Below are positions 26,216 to 35,358 of a stretch of 64,000 nt of DNA, one piece after another; positions within the stretch are counted from its first letter, which is position 1, and each line of letters starts with the position of its first letter. Position numbers and translations under genes: made by a program. Under the pieces are notes generated by a model that made no database searches, was not told where the DNA came from, and saw nothing but the letters and a program-made list of their open reading frames with translations. Source of the stretch: Vogesella aquatica (GTDB taxonomy: Bacteria > Pseudomonadota > Gammaproteobacteria > Burkholderiales > Chromobacteriaceae); assembly GCF_028548455.1 (NCBI RefSeq), contig NZ_JAQQLF010000009.1, positions 62,001-126,000 on the forward strand. The letters are read 5' to 3'.

Positions 26216-26689
26216 TCAGTCCATTTTGGCGATATAGCGCGCCAGCTGCAGAATGGCGCGCACGGCATCGCTCTTCGGGCCTTCCTCGCTGCGCAGCTTG
26301 GCGTAGCGGCGCAAAATGGCGCGCGATTCCACGTGCACGTCCATCTCGCTATCCGGCGAGGTAATCAGCGTCATGCGCGCCCCGCCCTCCTGCATGCGCG
26401 GCTGGCCCTGGGCGATGCACAGGTACACTTTGTGGGCATTATGCTGGGTAATATGATCGTACAGGTACAGCATGGAATTGATTCGCAAGCCGGTCTGGTC
26501 GCGAACCTGGCGCAATAGCGCCTGCGAGCGCAGCTCGCCACGCTGCGACACACCACCAGGCAAGCTGAAACGCCCGCCTGCCGAAGCGGTCATCAACACA
26601 CCGTCGGGAAGCTCGATAATTGCCGTGGCACGGCGGGGTAAGGTAGGGGAAAGACGGGATTCAAAGCGGTTTTCACGCGTAAAACTCAT
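26216..26689 (-). CDS. Nudix-fold protein with degenerate Nudix box (about 157 aa)
   Basis: The core RATAIIELPDGVLMTASAGG, then FSLPGGVSQRGELRSQALLR, follows the Nudix hydrolase pattern. However, the metal-binding REUxEE part reads RQVRDQTGL, so two key glutamates are Gln or Asp. Activity may be lost or altered. The start is uncertain: ATG 26689 gives a sensible domain, while an ATG 30 codons upstream would add a hydrophobic stretch. It is the upstream partner of the thioredoxin-like gene. Confidence 0.72.
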   Translation of the reverse strand: MSFTRENRFESRLSPTLPRRATAIIELPDGVLMTASAGGRFSLPGGVSQRGELRSQALLRQVRDQTGLRINSMLYLYDHITQHNAHKVYLCIAQGQPRMQEGGARMTLITSPDSEMDVHVESRAILRRYAKLRSEEGPKSDAVRAILQLARYIAKMD

Positions 26690-26872
26690 AATATGCAGAT
26701 ACAGCCCAATAGATGAAAGAACAAAAGAAACAACGAAATAGAGCGCTCCTATTTTAATCAAGCACTTGGCAGGCAGCAAATACCGTCCGCATCAAAGCGC
26801 TGTCAGCAGTTGGTTTTTCTGCTGCTTTCGGTAACAATCGCGCGCCCAGCCTAAAACTATGCGGATTACCCC

Positions 26873-28129
26873 ATGACCTTACACGTTTCTACAAGCACAC
26901 AGCACCGCGTCGCCGTGATTGGCGGCGGCCCGGCCGGCCTGATGGCCGCCGAAACCCTGCTGGCAGCAGGTGTGCAGGTAGACGTGTTTGACGCCATGCC
27001 ATCGCCGGGGCGCAAATTCCTGCTGGCTGGCGTAGGCGGCATGAACATTACCCACAGCGAGCCAGCCGCCAAATTTTACCGCCGCTACGGCCCGCGCGAA
27101 GCCGCGCTGGCGCCGATGCTGGACGCCTTCAATGCCGATGCGTTGCGTCACTGGGTACACGGCCTGGGGATCGAAACCTTTGTGGGCAGCTCGGGCAAGG
27201 TATTCCCGCGTGAAATGAAAGCCGCCCCACTGTTGCGTGCCTGGCTGGCGCGCCTGCGCGAGGCCGGCATGCAGTTACACGTGCGCCACCGCTGGGAAGG
27301 CTGGCTCGCCGATGGCAGCTTGCGCTTTAGCACCCCGACTGGGGAAACACACTGGCAAGGTTGCGCGGTAGTGCTGGCACTGGGCGGCGGTAGCTGGGCC
27401 AAGCTGGGTTCGGATGGCCGCTGGCTGCCCTTGCTCGGCGAAAAGGGCGTGGACACCCGACCACTGGCGCCATCAAACTGTGGTTTCGAGCGCCCATGGA
27501 GCGACCACTTTGCCAGCAAGTTTGCCGGCCAGGCGCTCAAAGGGGTGACCTTGCAATTTGCCGATGCATGCGGCCAACCCAGCCAGCGCCGGGGCGAGTT
27601 TGTCGTCACCGCCACCGGGGTGGAAGGCAACCTGATCTACGCCTACAGCGCCGCCATTCGCGACGCCATTACCCGCGATGGCCAGGCCACCATCACGCTG
27701 GACCTGCTGCCCGACCGCAGCCTTGAGCGCCTGCTGGGCGAGCTGCAGCGCGGCCGTGGTGCGGCCTCGCTGGCCAACCACCTGCGCAAACAGTGCGGTC
27801 TGGATGGTGTCAAGGCAGGCCTGCTGCGTGAATTGCTGGATAAAGACAGCTTTAACGATATGGCCAGGCTGGCACAAGCCATCAAGGCACTACCGCTCAC
27901 GCTGCACGCCGCGCGCCCCATCGACGAAGCCATCAGCACGGCAGGCGGGGTACGCTTCGAGGCCATGGATGAACACGGCATGCTCAAAGCGCTGCCCGGT
28001 GTGTTCTGCGCGGGTGAAATGCTGGACTGGGAAGCACCAACCGGCGGCTACCTGCTGACCGCCTGCTTTGCCAGCGGCCGCACCGCAGCACAAGGTGTGC
28101 TGCATTGGCTAGATCGCAGCACGCTCTAG
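26873..28129 (+). CDS. HI0933/BaiN-like FAD-dependent oxidoreductase (418 aa)
   Basis: The N-terminal FAD-binding motif VAVIGGGPAGLMAAETLL is followed by PGRKFLLAGVGGMNITHSEP, the signature region of the HI0933 flavoproteins, and a C-terminal CAGEMLDWEAPTGGYLLTACF that closes the FAD site. Length fits the family. It belongs to the widespread YhiN-like group, of uncertain function in most bacteria. It stands alone, with divergent or convergent neighbours. Confidence 0.88.
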   Translation: MTLHVSTSTQHRVAVIGGGPAGLMAAETLLAAGVQVDVFDAMPSPGRKFLLAGVGGMNITHSEPAAKFYRRYGPREAALAPMLDAFNADALRHWVHGLGIETFVGSSGKVFPREMKAAPLLRAWLARLREAGMQLHVRHRWEGWLADGSLRFSTPTGETHWQGCAVVLALGGGSWAKLGSDGRWLPLLGEKGVDTRPLAPSNCGFERPWSDHFASKFAGQALKGVTLQFADACGQPSQRRGEFVVTATGVEGNLIYAYSAAIRDAITRDGQATITLDLLPDRSLERLLGELQRGRGAASLANHLRKQCGLDGVKAGLLRELLDKDSFNDMARLAQAIKALPLTLHAARPIDEAISTAGGVRFEAMDEHGMLKALPGVFCAGEMLDWEAPTGGYLLTACFASGRTAAQGVLHWLDRSTL

Positions 28130-28165
28130 GGCTTGCTAACACTATTTCTTGCTGCAACGCAGGCC

Positions 28166-28918
28166 CTAATCGCCCGCGGCCTGGATCGTCGCCAGCGACA
28201 CGCCGTACTGGGTACGGTAAAAGTAGTCCAGCTGGCCGCTACGCTGCCAGCGCAATGCCTCGTCATCCAGCGCCTGCGCAAAGCCAGCCAAGCCAGGGCG
28301 CACCGCCACCGGCTGCGGCATGCTGGCTGCGACCGGGTGCAGCGCTCGCATCAAGCGGCGGCTTTGTAGCGGCAAGCTAGACGCCACGTAACGCTCGTCC
28401 TCAAATACCACGTCGATTTTATTGCGTATCAGCAGGGTAAACAGCGCCTCCGCATCGTAAGCCGGCACCCGGCTCCAGCCACTTTGCAAAACCAAACGGT
28501 CCGGATAGCGATAGTGTTGCCCCCACCCCACACGCAAACCAGAAAACTGGGATAAGCTGCTGAAAGCTTTATGTGGCGAATGGTAAGGCACAAAAGCGCT
28601 CAATACCCAGAACACCATAGGTTGCTTTGTCAGCAGCCAGCCTTCCAGCTGCTCTTTGCTCGGCGTAAAGGCCAGCGCATCGGTTCCGCCAGATGCGGCC
28701 AGCTTGCGACAGGCTTGCAATGACAAAAACTGGTATTGCACCCGCACATGCTGTTTGCTGGCCGCTTGTGCTATCCAGCTGGCAGCCATACCGGCTACAC
28801 GGCCGGCATCATCACGATACAAGAATGGCGGCCAGGCCTCGGCACAGACTTTCACCACAGCCGCATGCACAACGGCAGGCAAGAGCAAGACCAGTATCAT
28901 CAATCCATGAAGCAACAT
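28166..28918 (-). CDS. Periplasmic family 3 solute-binding-like protein (250 aa)
   Basis: A signal peptide (MLLHGLMILVLLLPAVVHA) precedes a type II binding fold that begins KVCAEAWPPFLYRDDAG. The rest follows the SBP_bac_3 pattern (FTPSKEQ, GLRVGWGQHY, IDVVFEDERY). ATG 28918 has AGAGGT and AGGT just upstream. No transporter genes are adjacent; an MCP gene lies upstream on the same strand, so a sensory role is possible. Ligand unknown. Confidence 0.8.
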   Translation of the reverse strand: MLLHGLMILVLLLPAVVHAAVVKVCAEAWPPFLYRDDAGRVAGMAASWIAQAASKQHVRVQYQFLSLQACRKLAASGGTDALAFTPSKEQLEGWLLTKQPMVFWVLSAFVPYHSPHKAFSSLSQFSGLRVGWGQHYRYPDRLVLQSGWSRVPAYDAEALFTLLIRNKIDVVFEDERYVASSLPLQSRRLMRALHPVAASMPQPVAVRPGLAGFAQALDDEALRWQRSGQLDYFYRTQYGVSLATIQAAGD

Positions 28919-29104
28919 ACCTGACCTCTTCCTGTGCCGGCTCGCGATACAGCAGCACCCAGCACACACAGCTGCGCCAGCCTGCCTACCAGCCTCGGGC
29001 AAGTAAGCCCACTCTATCGTATGCCTAGCATACTTCAATACTGTGCGCTGCAATATATGGCGTGTTCAGTACTTGTCATAACCATCCGGCCACCGACAAG
29101 AAAA

Positions 29105-29132
29105 CGGCCAACCCAACAAGGTTGGCCGCGCT
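29105..29132 (-). terminator. Terminator built from the GGTTGGCCG inverted repeat
   Basis: CGGCCAACC and GGTTGGCCG form a 9-bp stem with a six-base loop, followed on the minus strand by TTTTCTT. It lies after the MCP stop and uses the core of the repeat family described in the findings. Confidence 0.75.
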
Positions 29133-29171
29133 AGCCATGATTAGCCGCGCCAGGCGCGACACGGCGTTCAG

Positions 29172-30968
29172 CTACTTCTGAAACAAAGAGCCAGGGTCAA
29201 AACCGACCCGGATGGCGCCCCAGTGACGATCGTTGATCATCACCGGCAAAGCGATCTCGGACAATATCTCGCCTGTGTCACGCATATAGGTTTGCAGCAG
29301 GAAAGGCTGTTTGCTACGCGCGGATTTCAAACCGGTAGGGTCGTTGAAAATGCGCTTGTCACGGCTACCTACCAGGTCTTGCTGCGGGTCACCCGTCTGC
29401 GGTTTGGCGTAAAAGCTGTTGTGCGTGGGCGCGTAGCCATTATTGTCGACCAACAGGCAGAAGCGCCCGCCCGTCACATTCTGCACCACGCGGTCGTAAA
29501 CCTTCTGCAATGGCAACTCCAGCCGGGTATCGTACTGGGTGTGATACTTGGGCGGGTTGGTTCCCGCGATAGGCTGGTAGCGCTGGTCAAAAATATCACA
29601 GCCGTCCTGCTGTGCTTGCAACAGCAGCTGCACCAGCTCGCCGCAGGCATGGCGGGCATGGCTGATGGTTTCATCCAGAATGCCCTCGCCCAGCACAAAG
29701 CGGGCTACCAGCTCCTGTACTTCCTCGGCGGCACGAGACAGGGCCACCGAGTCTTCTTCCGACTGTTTCAGGCTGGTTGATACCGAAGCGCTCAAGGTGC
29801 TGATTTCACCAACGTTGGCCGCAATCTGCTGGTTGGAGCTGGCAAACTCGCCCATGGTGCTGGCGATTTGCCCCATACGGCTGGCTGTATTTTCGAAATC
29901 TCCCATCATGCGGCCAAAATGATGCGAGGAACGGTCTATCACCTCGCGCGCCTGCGCCGTGTCTCGCGTGATGACAGAGGTCTCATCCTTGGTGTTTTGC
30001 ACCAGGCTCAGCATACCGTCGATATTGCCGCTGATTTCGTCCGTCGCCACCTTGACCCGCTCTGCGAGTTTGCGTACCTCGTCAGCTACCACGGCAAAGC
30101 CGCGGCCGGCCTCCCCGGCCCTGGCAGCCTCGATGGCGGCATTCAGGGCCAGCAGGTTGGTTTGTTCGGATACATCCTTGATCAGGTCGGCAATAGTCTT
30201 GATGCTGGCGGAGCGGCTGTTGAGCTCGTCCACCGTACCGTTGAAGGTATTGACGCGCTGACTGACACCACCGATTTTCTGCGCCGCATCTTGCAGCTCG
30301 GCGTAGGACGCCTTGGCCACATCCAGATTATGCAAGGTGGTCGCCGAAATCTGCTGGGTATCGGCCGACACCTGAATGACACCTTGCGTGGAGCGGGCAC
30401 TGGCATCGCTTACCTGGCCTGCCAGGGCTGCTTGCTGGGTGGCATGGTTAACCGAAGCGCTGATGTGTTTGCGGGTACGCGCGGAGTCCATGGCAATACG
30501 CATCGTCATGGTGCGCACATTGCTGATGATTTCTCGCATCTTTTGCAGAAAATCGTTGTAAGACAACGACAAATCGCGGATCTCATCGTAGGTGATAGTC
30601 GGAATTTCACGCGATAGATCGCCTTCGCCGGCACCGATTTCCCGGAAAATCGTAATGATCATCTGCAGGGGCCGCACGATCAGATAGCGCAGATACCACA
30701 CCATGAAGGCAATGAACACCAGCGACACCGCCCAGATTGCCAGAGACCAGTAGATAGTACGATCCAGCAAGGCATGCACCTGCTGCAGGCTTTCCGGCCC
30801 CAGCTGCTGCGCGCTTACCAGACTACGAATTTCCTCAAGAGAATTATAGACATAGGCGATAAGCACCAGTTGAAACAGGCTGATAAAGAAGAAGCTGCAC
30901 AGCTTTTTAGTGAGAGAATTCCAGAAGGTTTTCTCGATCAGGAAATACGTCTTCCAGAACCATTCCAT
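29172..30968 (-). CDS. Methyl-accepting chemotaxis protein with C-terminal sensor (598 aa)
   Basis: Two transmembrane segments (about residues 22-43 and 72-92) enclose only a short periplasmic loop. A HAMP-like region follows ([20 protein letters not shown]), then the signalling domain with [20 protein letters not shown]. About 150 C-terminal residues form an extra domain ([54 protein letters not shown]) that looks like a Cache/PAS-type cytoplasmic sensor. ATG 30968 is preceded by AGGAGAG. The input is thus probably intracellular; the ligand is unknown. Confidence 0.92.
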   Translation of the reverse strand: MEWFWKTYFLIEKTFWNSLTKKLCSFFFISLFQLVLIAYVYNSLEEIRSLVSAQQLGPESLQQVHALLDRTIYWSLAIWAVSLVFIAFMVWYLRYLIVRPLQMIITIFREIGAGEGDLSREIPTITYDEIRDLSLSYNDFLQKMREIISNVRTMTMRIAMDSARTRKHISASVNHATQQAALAGQVSDASARSTQGVIQVSADTQQISATTLHNLDVAKASYAELQDAAQKIGGVSQRVNTFNGTVDELNSRSASIKTIADLIKDVSEQTNLLALNAAIEAARAGEAGRGFAVVADEVRKLAERVKVATDEISGNIDGMLSLVQNTKDETSVITRDTAQAREVIDRSSHHFGRMMGDFENTASRMGQIASTMGEFASSNQQIAANVGEISTLSASVSTSLKQSEEDSVALSRAAEEVQELVARFVLGEGILDETISHARHACGELVQLLLQAQQDGCDIFDQRYQPIAGTNPPKYHTQYDTRLELPLQKVYDRVVQNVTGGRFCLLVDNNGYAPTHNSFYAKPQTGDPQQDLVGSRDKRIFNDPTGLKSARSKQPFLLQTYMRDTGEILSEIALPVMINDRHWGAIRVGFDPGSLFQK

Positions 30969-31079
30969 CACATGCTCTCCTCTTGCGTTTTTATTTGGGC
31001 TCTTTGCGTGCGGCACCACTAATCTATACATGTTATCTATAAATTAACGTGCTGACTATTCAAGGGCTGTTGACAGTAA

Positions 31080-31682
31080 TCAAGCAGATGGCAGCTTGCG
31101 CCACTCCAGCCAATACTCATCCGGATGGAATACCGATAGCGAGCCGGCAATCCTTTCCTGCTTTTGCAGTACAAAATACTGGCCGAGCGACTGCTGCAGA
31201 TTGGGCAGGGAAGTACCAAAAGGGGGGCCCTTGGCTTGATCACGCAAAAAGAAGTAACCCGCCAGCACGCCGCCAGCCGGGATCAGCGCCGCCATGCGCT
31301 GCGCATAGTGGCTGGCCAGCGCCGGTGGCAAAGCACAGAGGAATGCCCGCTCGTATACCCAGTCCCACTCCCCGGACACGGTATCGTCAAAGAAATCCGC
31401 CTCGATAATGCGGGACGCCAGTGCCGGGCAAGCAGCCTGCGCGCGTGCTACCGCGGCAGGGCTGAAGTCGAACGCCAGCGCATCACAGCCGTGCGCCAGC
31501 AACTGCTGCAATTCGTAGGCACTACCACAGCCGGGGATAAGGACACGCCGCGGCAGCCCGTCAGCCAGCAAGGCGCTGGCATGCTCGACAAAGCCAGCCG
31601 GTAGCCCGGCGCTATCCCACGGGGTGACATTACTCTGGTAGCGTGTTTCCCAGAAATCAGCCTTGCTGCTGTCCTGTGCCAT
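31080..31682 (-). CDS. TPMT-family SAM-dependent methyltransferase (200 aa)
   Basis: The class I methyltransferase fold is seen in RVLIPGCGSAYELQQLLAHG (SAM loop), LAFDFSPAAV and WDWVYERAFLCALPP. The opening FWETRYQSNVTPWD is typical of the thiopurine methyltransferase group, which in bacteria methylates S, Se or Te compounds or unknown thiols. I chose ATG 31682 with GGAG six bases upstream; three earlier in-frame ATG codons are possible. Confidence 0.85.
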   Translation of the reverse strand: MAQDSSKADFWETRYQSNVTPWDSAGLPAGFVEHASALLADGLPRRVLIPGCGSAYELQQLLAHGCDALAFDFSPAAVARAQAACPALASRIIEADFFDDTVSGEWDWVYERAFLCALPPALASHYAQRMAALIPAGGVLAGYFFLRDQAKGPPFGTSLPNLQQSLGQYFVLQKQERIAGSLSVFHPDEYWLEWRKLPSA

Positions 31683-31734
31683 ATCGCACTCCATGTTTGA
31701 TGAGCATGAACATAGCATTCAGCAAAGCGCGGTT

Positions 31735-32163
31735 TCAATATAAATCTGTCATCTCGCCACCCGGGGTGGCCAGCCAGGCAAACAGCTGCTGCGGCCAACT
31801 ATCCAGCGACACCTCCAGTGCCAGCTCGTTTTCGCCGTAACGCAGGGGCAGCAAGCGCCTTTCGCCGTCCAGATACGGCTGCCCCAACCGCAGTTCACCA
31901 CCATCACGCAGGGTAAATCTGGCCGACTCGCTGCCATCATGTGGGCATATCTCCAGGTGGCCATGCAAGGGGCGTACCACGGCCAACCATACCTTGCGTA
32001 TGGACAGGCAAGCCCAGCAATGGTCTTTTTCTGCCTGGCTGAGCTCTCCCCAGAAACTGATCTCGCCAAAGGTACGCGCACAGCCACGGCAGACATCGTC
32101 GCCGATGGCGGTGGAGCAAATGCCGATGCACGGCGTATCAGGCTGCTGGCTTAATGATGACAT
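31735..32163 (-). CDS. DUF1289-domain protein with C-terminal extension (142 aa)
   Basis: The N-terminal half is a DUF1289 zinc-ribbon-like domain: PCIGICSTAIGDDVCRGCAR, then FGEISFWGELSQAEKDHCWA, with several cysteines that could bind metal. Proteins of this family are usually 60-90 residues long. Here about 80 further residues of beta-rich sequence (LEICPHDGSESARFTLRDGG) are fused. Function is unknown. Confidence 0.8.
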   Translation of the reverse strand: MSSLSQQPDTPCIGICSTAIGDDVCRGCARTFGEISFWGELSQAEKDHCWACLSIRKVWLAVVRPLHGHLEICPHDGSESARFTLRDGGELRLGQPYLDGERRLLPLRYGENELALEVSLDSWPQQLFAWLATPGGEMTDLY

Positions 32164-32184
32164 GTAACAATAAATTCATGTTTC

Positions 32185-32213
32185 TTGACGTATAACGCCA
32201 TATGATTGATAAA
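32185..32213 (+). promoter_or_regulatory. Possible sigma-70 promoter of the small winged-helix gene
   Basis: TTGACG, 17 bp, GATAAA lies 32 bp before the ATG at 32245. The -35 is good and the -10 is moderate. Confidence 0.4.
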
Positions 32214-32244
32214 TAAATGTAACTAATAATTCACACGCACACAC

Positions 32245-32490
32245 ATGCAACGAGACGAATCCCTGATCTACAGCATACTCAGAATGCTGCGCAGCCGCGC
32301 CCCCGGCAGCCTGGAAGAAAACCGTATCGTCAGTACGCTGGGGCAGGCCTCGCCAGGACGCATTGCCCACATCCGCGAGCAGCTGCAATACCTGCACAAC
32401 ACCGGCATGCTCAAACGCATTCTGGTCGCCAAAAACCGTACCGCCTACCAGCTGGACTGGCCTGGCTACGACTACCTGGACGGTGCCTGA
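32245..32490 (+). CDS. Small winged-helix-like protein (81 aa)
   Basis: I do not recognise the family. The sequence MQRDESLIYSILRMLRSRAP begins a helical N-terminus, then REQLQYLHNTGMLKRILVAK and a short beta hairpin (NRTAYQLDW), the pattern of a minimal winged helix. It may bind DNA. It stands alone after the divergent DUF1289 gene, with its own possible promoter. Confidence 0.65.
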   Translation: MQRDESLIYSILRMLRSRAPGSLEENRIVSTLGQASPGRIAHIREQLQYLHNTGMLKRILVAKNRTAYQLDWPGYDYLDGA

Positions 32491-32831
32491 GTTCTGCCCC
32501 CTCTGCTAGGCAACGGGCAAGCATCGCCAACATAGCAGCAAGCGCAAGTGCAACACAGCACCCTAGCCAGGCAATCATTCGCGCGCCAAGCCAAGACACA
32601 ACACTCGCCATGCGGCCAAGCCATCGATAATAGCCAGCCGCACCGCGGAGAACTGCCAATGCCTGTCGAAGCAACGTACTGGCCGCCACACAGCCGTGCT
32701 TACCAGCCAAATTACCCGCGTTACCGGCTCATACCGTGCCGGAACACCATCTGCAGGCGCAGGACAAACCAGGCAGACCCAAGCCCGCAGGTTCATGGGG
32801 GACGAGCATAGCAGGCCACCCACCGCCATCA
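32491..32831. other. Intergenic stretch, no feature recognised
   Basis: About 340 bp between the winged-helix gene and the end of yfcF. I see no convincing coding frame, RNA gene, clear terminator or repeat; composition is like the host. Confidence 0.5.
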
Positions 32832-33470
32832 CTACCCGCGCGCGCCCTGTTGCTGCGCCAGCCAGGCCTGCACCGCAGGGCGCTGCCATTGCTGGCGCGC
32901 ATAGCCGGCCAGCTCCGGCGGCACCGGCTCACCATTATTGACCAAGCGCAGCAGCATCAGCGCCAGATCGGTATCCGCAATGCACCATTCACCAAACAGG
33001 TTGGCCGCGCCATCGGCCAGGCAGGCCTCCGCCACGCGGATCAGCTTGGCCGCCGCTTGCTGCCCGGCGGCGTCCAGTGGTGCGGGGGTCGGATGCAGAA
33101 ATACGACCTCTGTCGTACGCTGCTGGCGTAGTGGCAGCAAATCGCTACGCAGCCAGGCTTGTAGCTGGCGGGCTCGGGCCCGTTGCTGTTCATCCTGCGG
33201 GTACACCGCGGCATAAGCCGGTGCCGGGTAACGCGCCTCCAGATACTCGGCAATGGCAGATGATTCGGACAAGCGGAAGTCGCCCTCTACCAGCAAAGGC
33301 ACCCGTGCTGTAAGCGATGCAGCAGCGTAATCAGGCTGCAGATTGGCACCACCATCCAGATCAACGCCGTGACACAGAAACGGCAGCCCTTTCTCGTACA
33401 GCACCACGAACACCGACATGGCGTAAGGGCTGAGAAAACGGCTATCAACGTACAATTCCAAATCATTCAT
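32832..33470 (-). CDS. yfcF: Glutathione S-transferase, YfcF-like (212 aa)
   Basis: The N-terminal thioredoxin-like domain carries SRFLSPYAMSVFVVLYEKGL and ARVPLLVEGDFRLSESSAIA, the glutathione-binding SE pair. The helical C-domain has ARARQLQAWLRSDLLPLRQQ and LFGEWCIADTDLALMLLRLV. These stretches match E. coli YfcF closely as I recall it; that enzyme has GSH-dependent peroxidase activity. ATG 33470 follows GGAGC. It is divergent from a LysR regulator that may control it. Confidence 0.88.
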   Translation of the reverse strand: MNDLELYVDSRFLSPYAMSVFVVLYEKGLPFLCHGVDLDGGANLQPDYAAASLTARVPLLVEGDFRLSESSAIAEYLEARYPAPAYAAVYPQDEQQRARARQLQAWLRSDLLPLRQQRTTEVVFLHPTPAPLDAAGQQAAAKLIRVAEACLADGAANLFGEWCIADTDLALMLLRLVNNGEPVPPELAGYARQQWQRPAVQAWLAQQQGARG

Positions 33471-33590
33471 ATGAGCTCCGGGCCGCAGTGCGGTAAGCAA
33501 GGCTAATCAAAACAACATCAGACCAGTCTAAAGGAGCGTATTCATGCTGAAAATCGATCATTACTGGCCATTTGCGTTAGCATTACTTAC

Positions 33591-34496
33591 ATGAATACCC
33601 TTCCACCACTTTCTACCCTACGCAGCTTCGAAGCCGTGGCACGCCTGGGCAGTGTCAGCCGTGCCGCCACCGAGCTGTGCATTACCCACTCTGCCGTGAG
33701 CCAGCAGCTGAAACTGCTGGAAAGCCAGCTGGCCGCGCCACTATTCAGCAAAGTTGGCCGCAAGCTGCAGCTGAGCGAGGCCGGGCGTACTTATGCGCTG
33801 AAAGTAAGAGTCACACTGGCCGAGCTGGCCGATGCCACCCGCCAGCTGCAACAACAAACGCCACAGCAAGAACTGGTACTGGCCGTACTGCCCTCGTTCG
33901 CCCAGCAGTGGCTGCTGCCGCGCCTGCCCGGCTTCCGGCAACGCTACCCGCAATACCGCCTCACGCTGCATGCCAGCCTGGATATCCAGCCGCTGGCTTA
34001 CGGCCAGATTGATATGGGTATCCGCATGGGGCGCGGTGGCTGGCAAGGCCTGCAACAGGAACAACTGCTGCAGGAACATCTAGTCGTGGTAGCTGCACCG
34101 CACTTCCGCCACGGTCAGCTGCCAGCCAGCGCCGAAGAAATCGTCAGCAGCCCCATCGTGCATACCGTAGAGTCTTGGCACAGCTGGTGCCAGCAAGCAC
34201 ACGTCAACGAGCCACCAGCAGGTACACTCTGGATCAACGACAGCAACCTGCTACTGGCGGCCGTATTACAAGGAGAAGGGCTGGCGCTGATGCGGCACAG
34301 CCTGGTGGCACGCTACCTGGCAGATGGCCGGCTGTGCCAGCTCAGCCCGATCACCGTGCCCCACCCCTCGGCACTGTGGCTGGTCTGGCCACAACACCCG
34401 CAGCTCAGCCAGAAGCAGGCCGACTTCCGCCACTGGCTACATAGCGAAATGGCCGCTTACCGGCACGGGCTGCCCGCTGGCCTGCAGGCCAGCTAG
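33591..34496 (+). CDS. LysR-family regulator, GcvA-like (301 aa)
   Basis: The N-terminal helix-turn-helix (LPPLSTLRSFEAVARLGSVS, then AATELCITHSAVSQQLKLLE) is of the GcvA/AmpR-like branch, and a periplasmic-binding-like effector domain follows. It is divergent from yfcF with 120 bp between them, the classic layout for a LysR regulator and its target. A terminator and tRNA-Pro lie downstream. Effector unknown. Confidence 0.92.
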   Translation: MNTLPPLSTLRSFEAVARLGSVSRAATELCITHSAVSQQLKLLESQLAAPLFSKVGRKLQLSEAGRTYALKVRVTLAELADATRQLQQQTPQQELVLAVLPSFAQQWLLPRLPGFRQRYPQYRLTLHASLDIQPLAYGQIDMGIRMGRGGWQGLQQEQLLQEHLVVVAAPHFRHGQLPASAEEIVSSPIVHTVESWHSWCQQAHVNEPPAGTLWINDSNLLLAAVLQGEGLALMRHSLVARYLADGRLCQLSPITVPHPSALWLVWPQHPQLSQKQADFRHWLHSEMAAYRHGLPAGLQAS

Positions 34497-34501
34497 AAAA
34501 C

Positions 34502-34535
34502 AAAAAAGCCACCCGCGGTGCGGATGGCTTTTTTG
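34502..34535. terminator. Intrinsic terminator between LysR gene and tRNA-Pro
   Basis: An A6/T6-flanked stem (AAAAAAGCCACCCGC with GCGGATGGCTTTTTT, one mismatch) can act in both directions. Confidence 0.78.
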
Positions 34536-34549
34536 CTGAATTGGTTCTT

Positions 34550-34626
34550 TGGTCGGGGCGAGAAGATTCGAACTTCCGACCCCCTGCACCCCATGCAGGT
34601 GCGCTACCAGGCTGCGCTACGCCCCG
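34550..34626 (-). tRNA. tRNA-Pro (anticodon GGG)
   Basis: Cloverleaf with acceptor CGGGGCG, anticodon GGG in loop ATGGGGT, T loop GTTCGAA and encoded CCA. It lies downstream of ihfA and the MerR-like gene. Confidence 0.96.
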
Positions 34627-34641
34627 ACTAAAGAGGTAAAA

Positions 34642-34670
34642 ATTATAGAGTCATTCTCACTCTTTGCCAA
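34642..34670 (-). promoter_or_regulatory. Sigma-70 promoter of tRNA-Pro(GGG)
   Basis: TTGGCA, 17 bp, TATAAT on the minus strand, partly within the 3' end of the MerR-like gene, 15 bp before the tRNA. Confidence 0.8.
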
Positions 34671-35010
34671 GCGAAATATCCAGCCAGTCTACAATCGACT
34701 GCAGCTCGGTGCGTACTTGCTGGGCTGTCAGCGGCGCCTGCTCGGCACTGCCGCCCTGCAAGCGCTGGCGCGCGCCCTGCAGGGTAAAACCATCGTCGTA
34801 CAGCAGATCGCGGATCTTGCGCACCAGCAGCACTTCGCCATGCTGGTAATAGCGGCGGTTACCACGGCGCTTCACGTTACGCAGCTCGGAAAACTCCTGC
34901 TCCCAGTAGCGCAGTACGTGTTGCTTGACGCCTGTCAGCTCGCTGACTTCACCGATCGTGAAATAGCGCTTGGCCGGAATCGCCGGCAGCTCAGCCTTGT
35001 TTGTCGGCAT
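34657..35010 (-). CDS. MerR-family regulator encoded next to ihfA (117 aa)
   Basis: The DNA-binding domain reads [20 protein letters not shown], then [20 protein letters not shown], followed by a helical dimerisation tail with no metal-binding cysteines. Proteins of this type are commonly encoded beside ihfA in proteobacteria; their targets are poorly known. The ATG at 35010 overlaps the ihfA stop by about 20 bases, so translation is probably coupled. Confidence 0.88.
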   Translation of the reverse strand: MPTNKAELPAIPAKRYFTIGEVSELTGVKQHVLRYWEQEFSELRNVKRRGNRRYYQHGEVLLVRKIRDLLYDDGFTLQGARQRLQGGSAEQAPLTAQQVRTELQSIVDWLDISLGKE

Positions 35011-35293
35011 GATGTTGTTCAACCATTCCCTTGAGTTTCTGACTTGCATGGAAAGTTACCACGCGTCGGGCAGTGATGGGAATCTCTTCCCCGGTTTTCG
35101 GGTTACGGCCGGGGCGCTGCGGCTTGTCGCGCAGCTGGAAATTACCGAAACCGGACAACTTTACGCTGGTACCGGTTTCCAGGGTGGCGCGGATCTCTTC
35201 AAAAAAAGACTCCACCATGTCCTTGGCTTCGCGCTTGTTCAGGCCCACCTTGTCAAACAGCAGATCGGCCAACTCGGCTTTGGTCAAAGTCAT
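34991..35293 (-). CDS. ihfA: Integration host factor alpha subunit (100 aa)
   Basis: The sequence [20 protein letters not shown] begins a typical HU/IHF fold. The beta-arm segment [20 protein letters not shown] includes the proline that wedges DNA. IHF bends DNA with its partner IhfB, which is not in the window. Its place right after pheT is the standard proteobacterial order. A hairpin in the pheT-ihfA gap may reduce read-through. Confidence 0.95.
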   Translation of the reverse strand: MTLTKAELADLLFDKVGLNKREAKDMVESFFEEIRATLETGTSVKLSGFGNFQLRDKPQRPGRNPKTGEEIPITARRVVTFHASQKLKGMVEQHHADKQG

Positions 35294-35320
35294 GACAATT
35301 CCTCACTACAACATCGGATA

Positions 35321-35347
35321 AAACGCCACCCGCCCTGCGGGTGGCCT
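35321..35347 (-). terminator. Hairpin between pheT and ihfA, possible partial terminator
   Basis: The stem GCCACCCGC/GCGGGTGGC with a three-base loop is followed on the minus strand by GTTTTAT. The short T-run suggests partial termination. Confidence 0.5.
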
Positions 35348-35358
35348 ACAGAGATACA

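Noticed and set aside
32491..32831. Small gene in the gap before yfcF
   Set aside because: Short open frames exist on both strands but none has a ribosome site, conserved-looking sequence or promoter.
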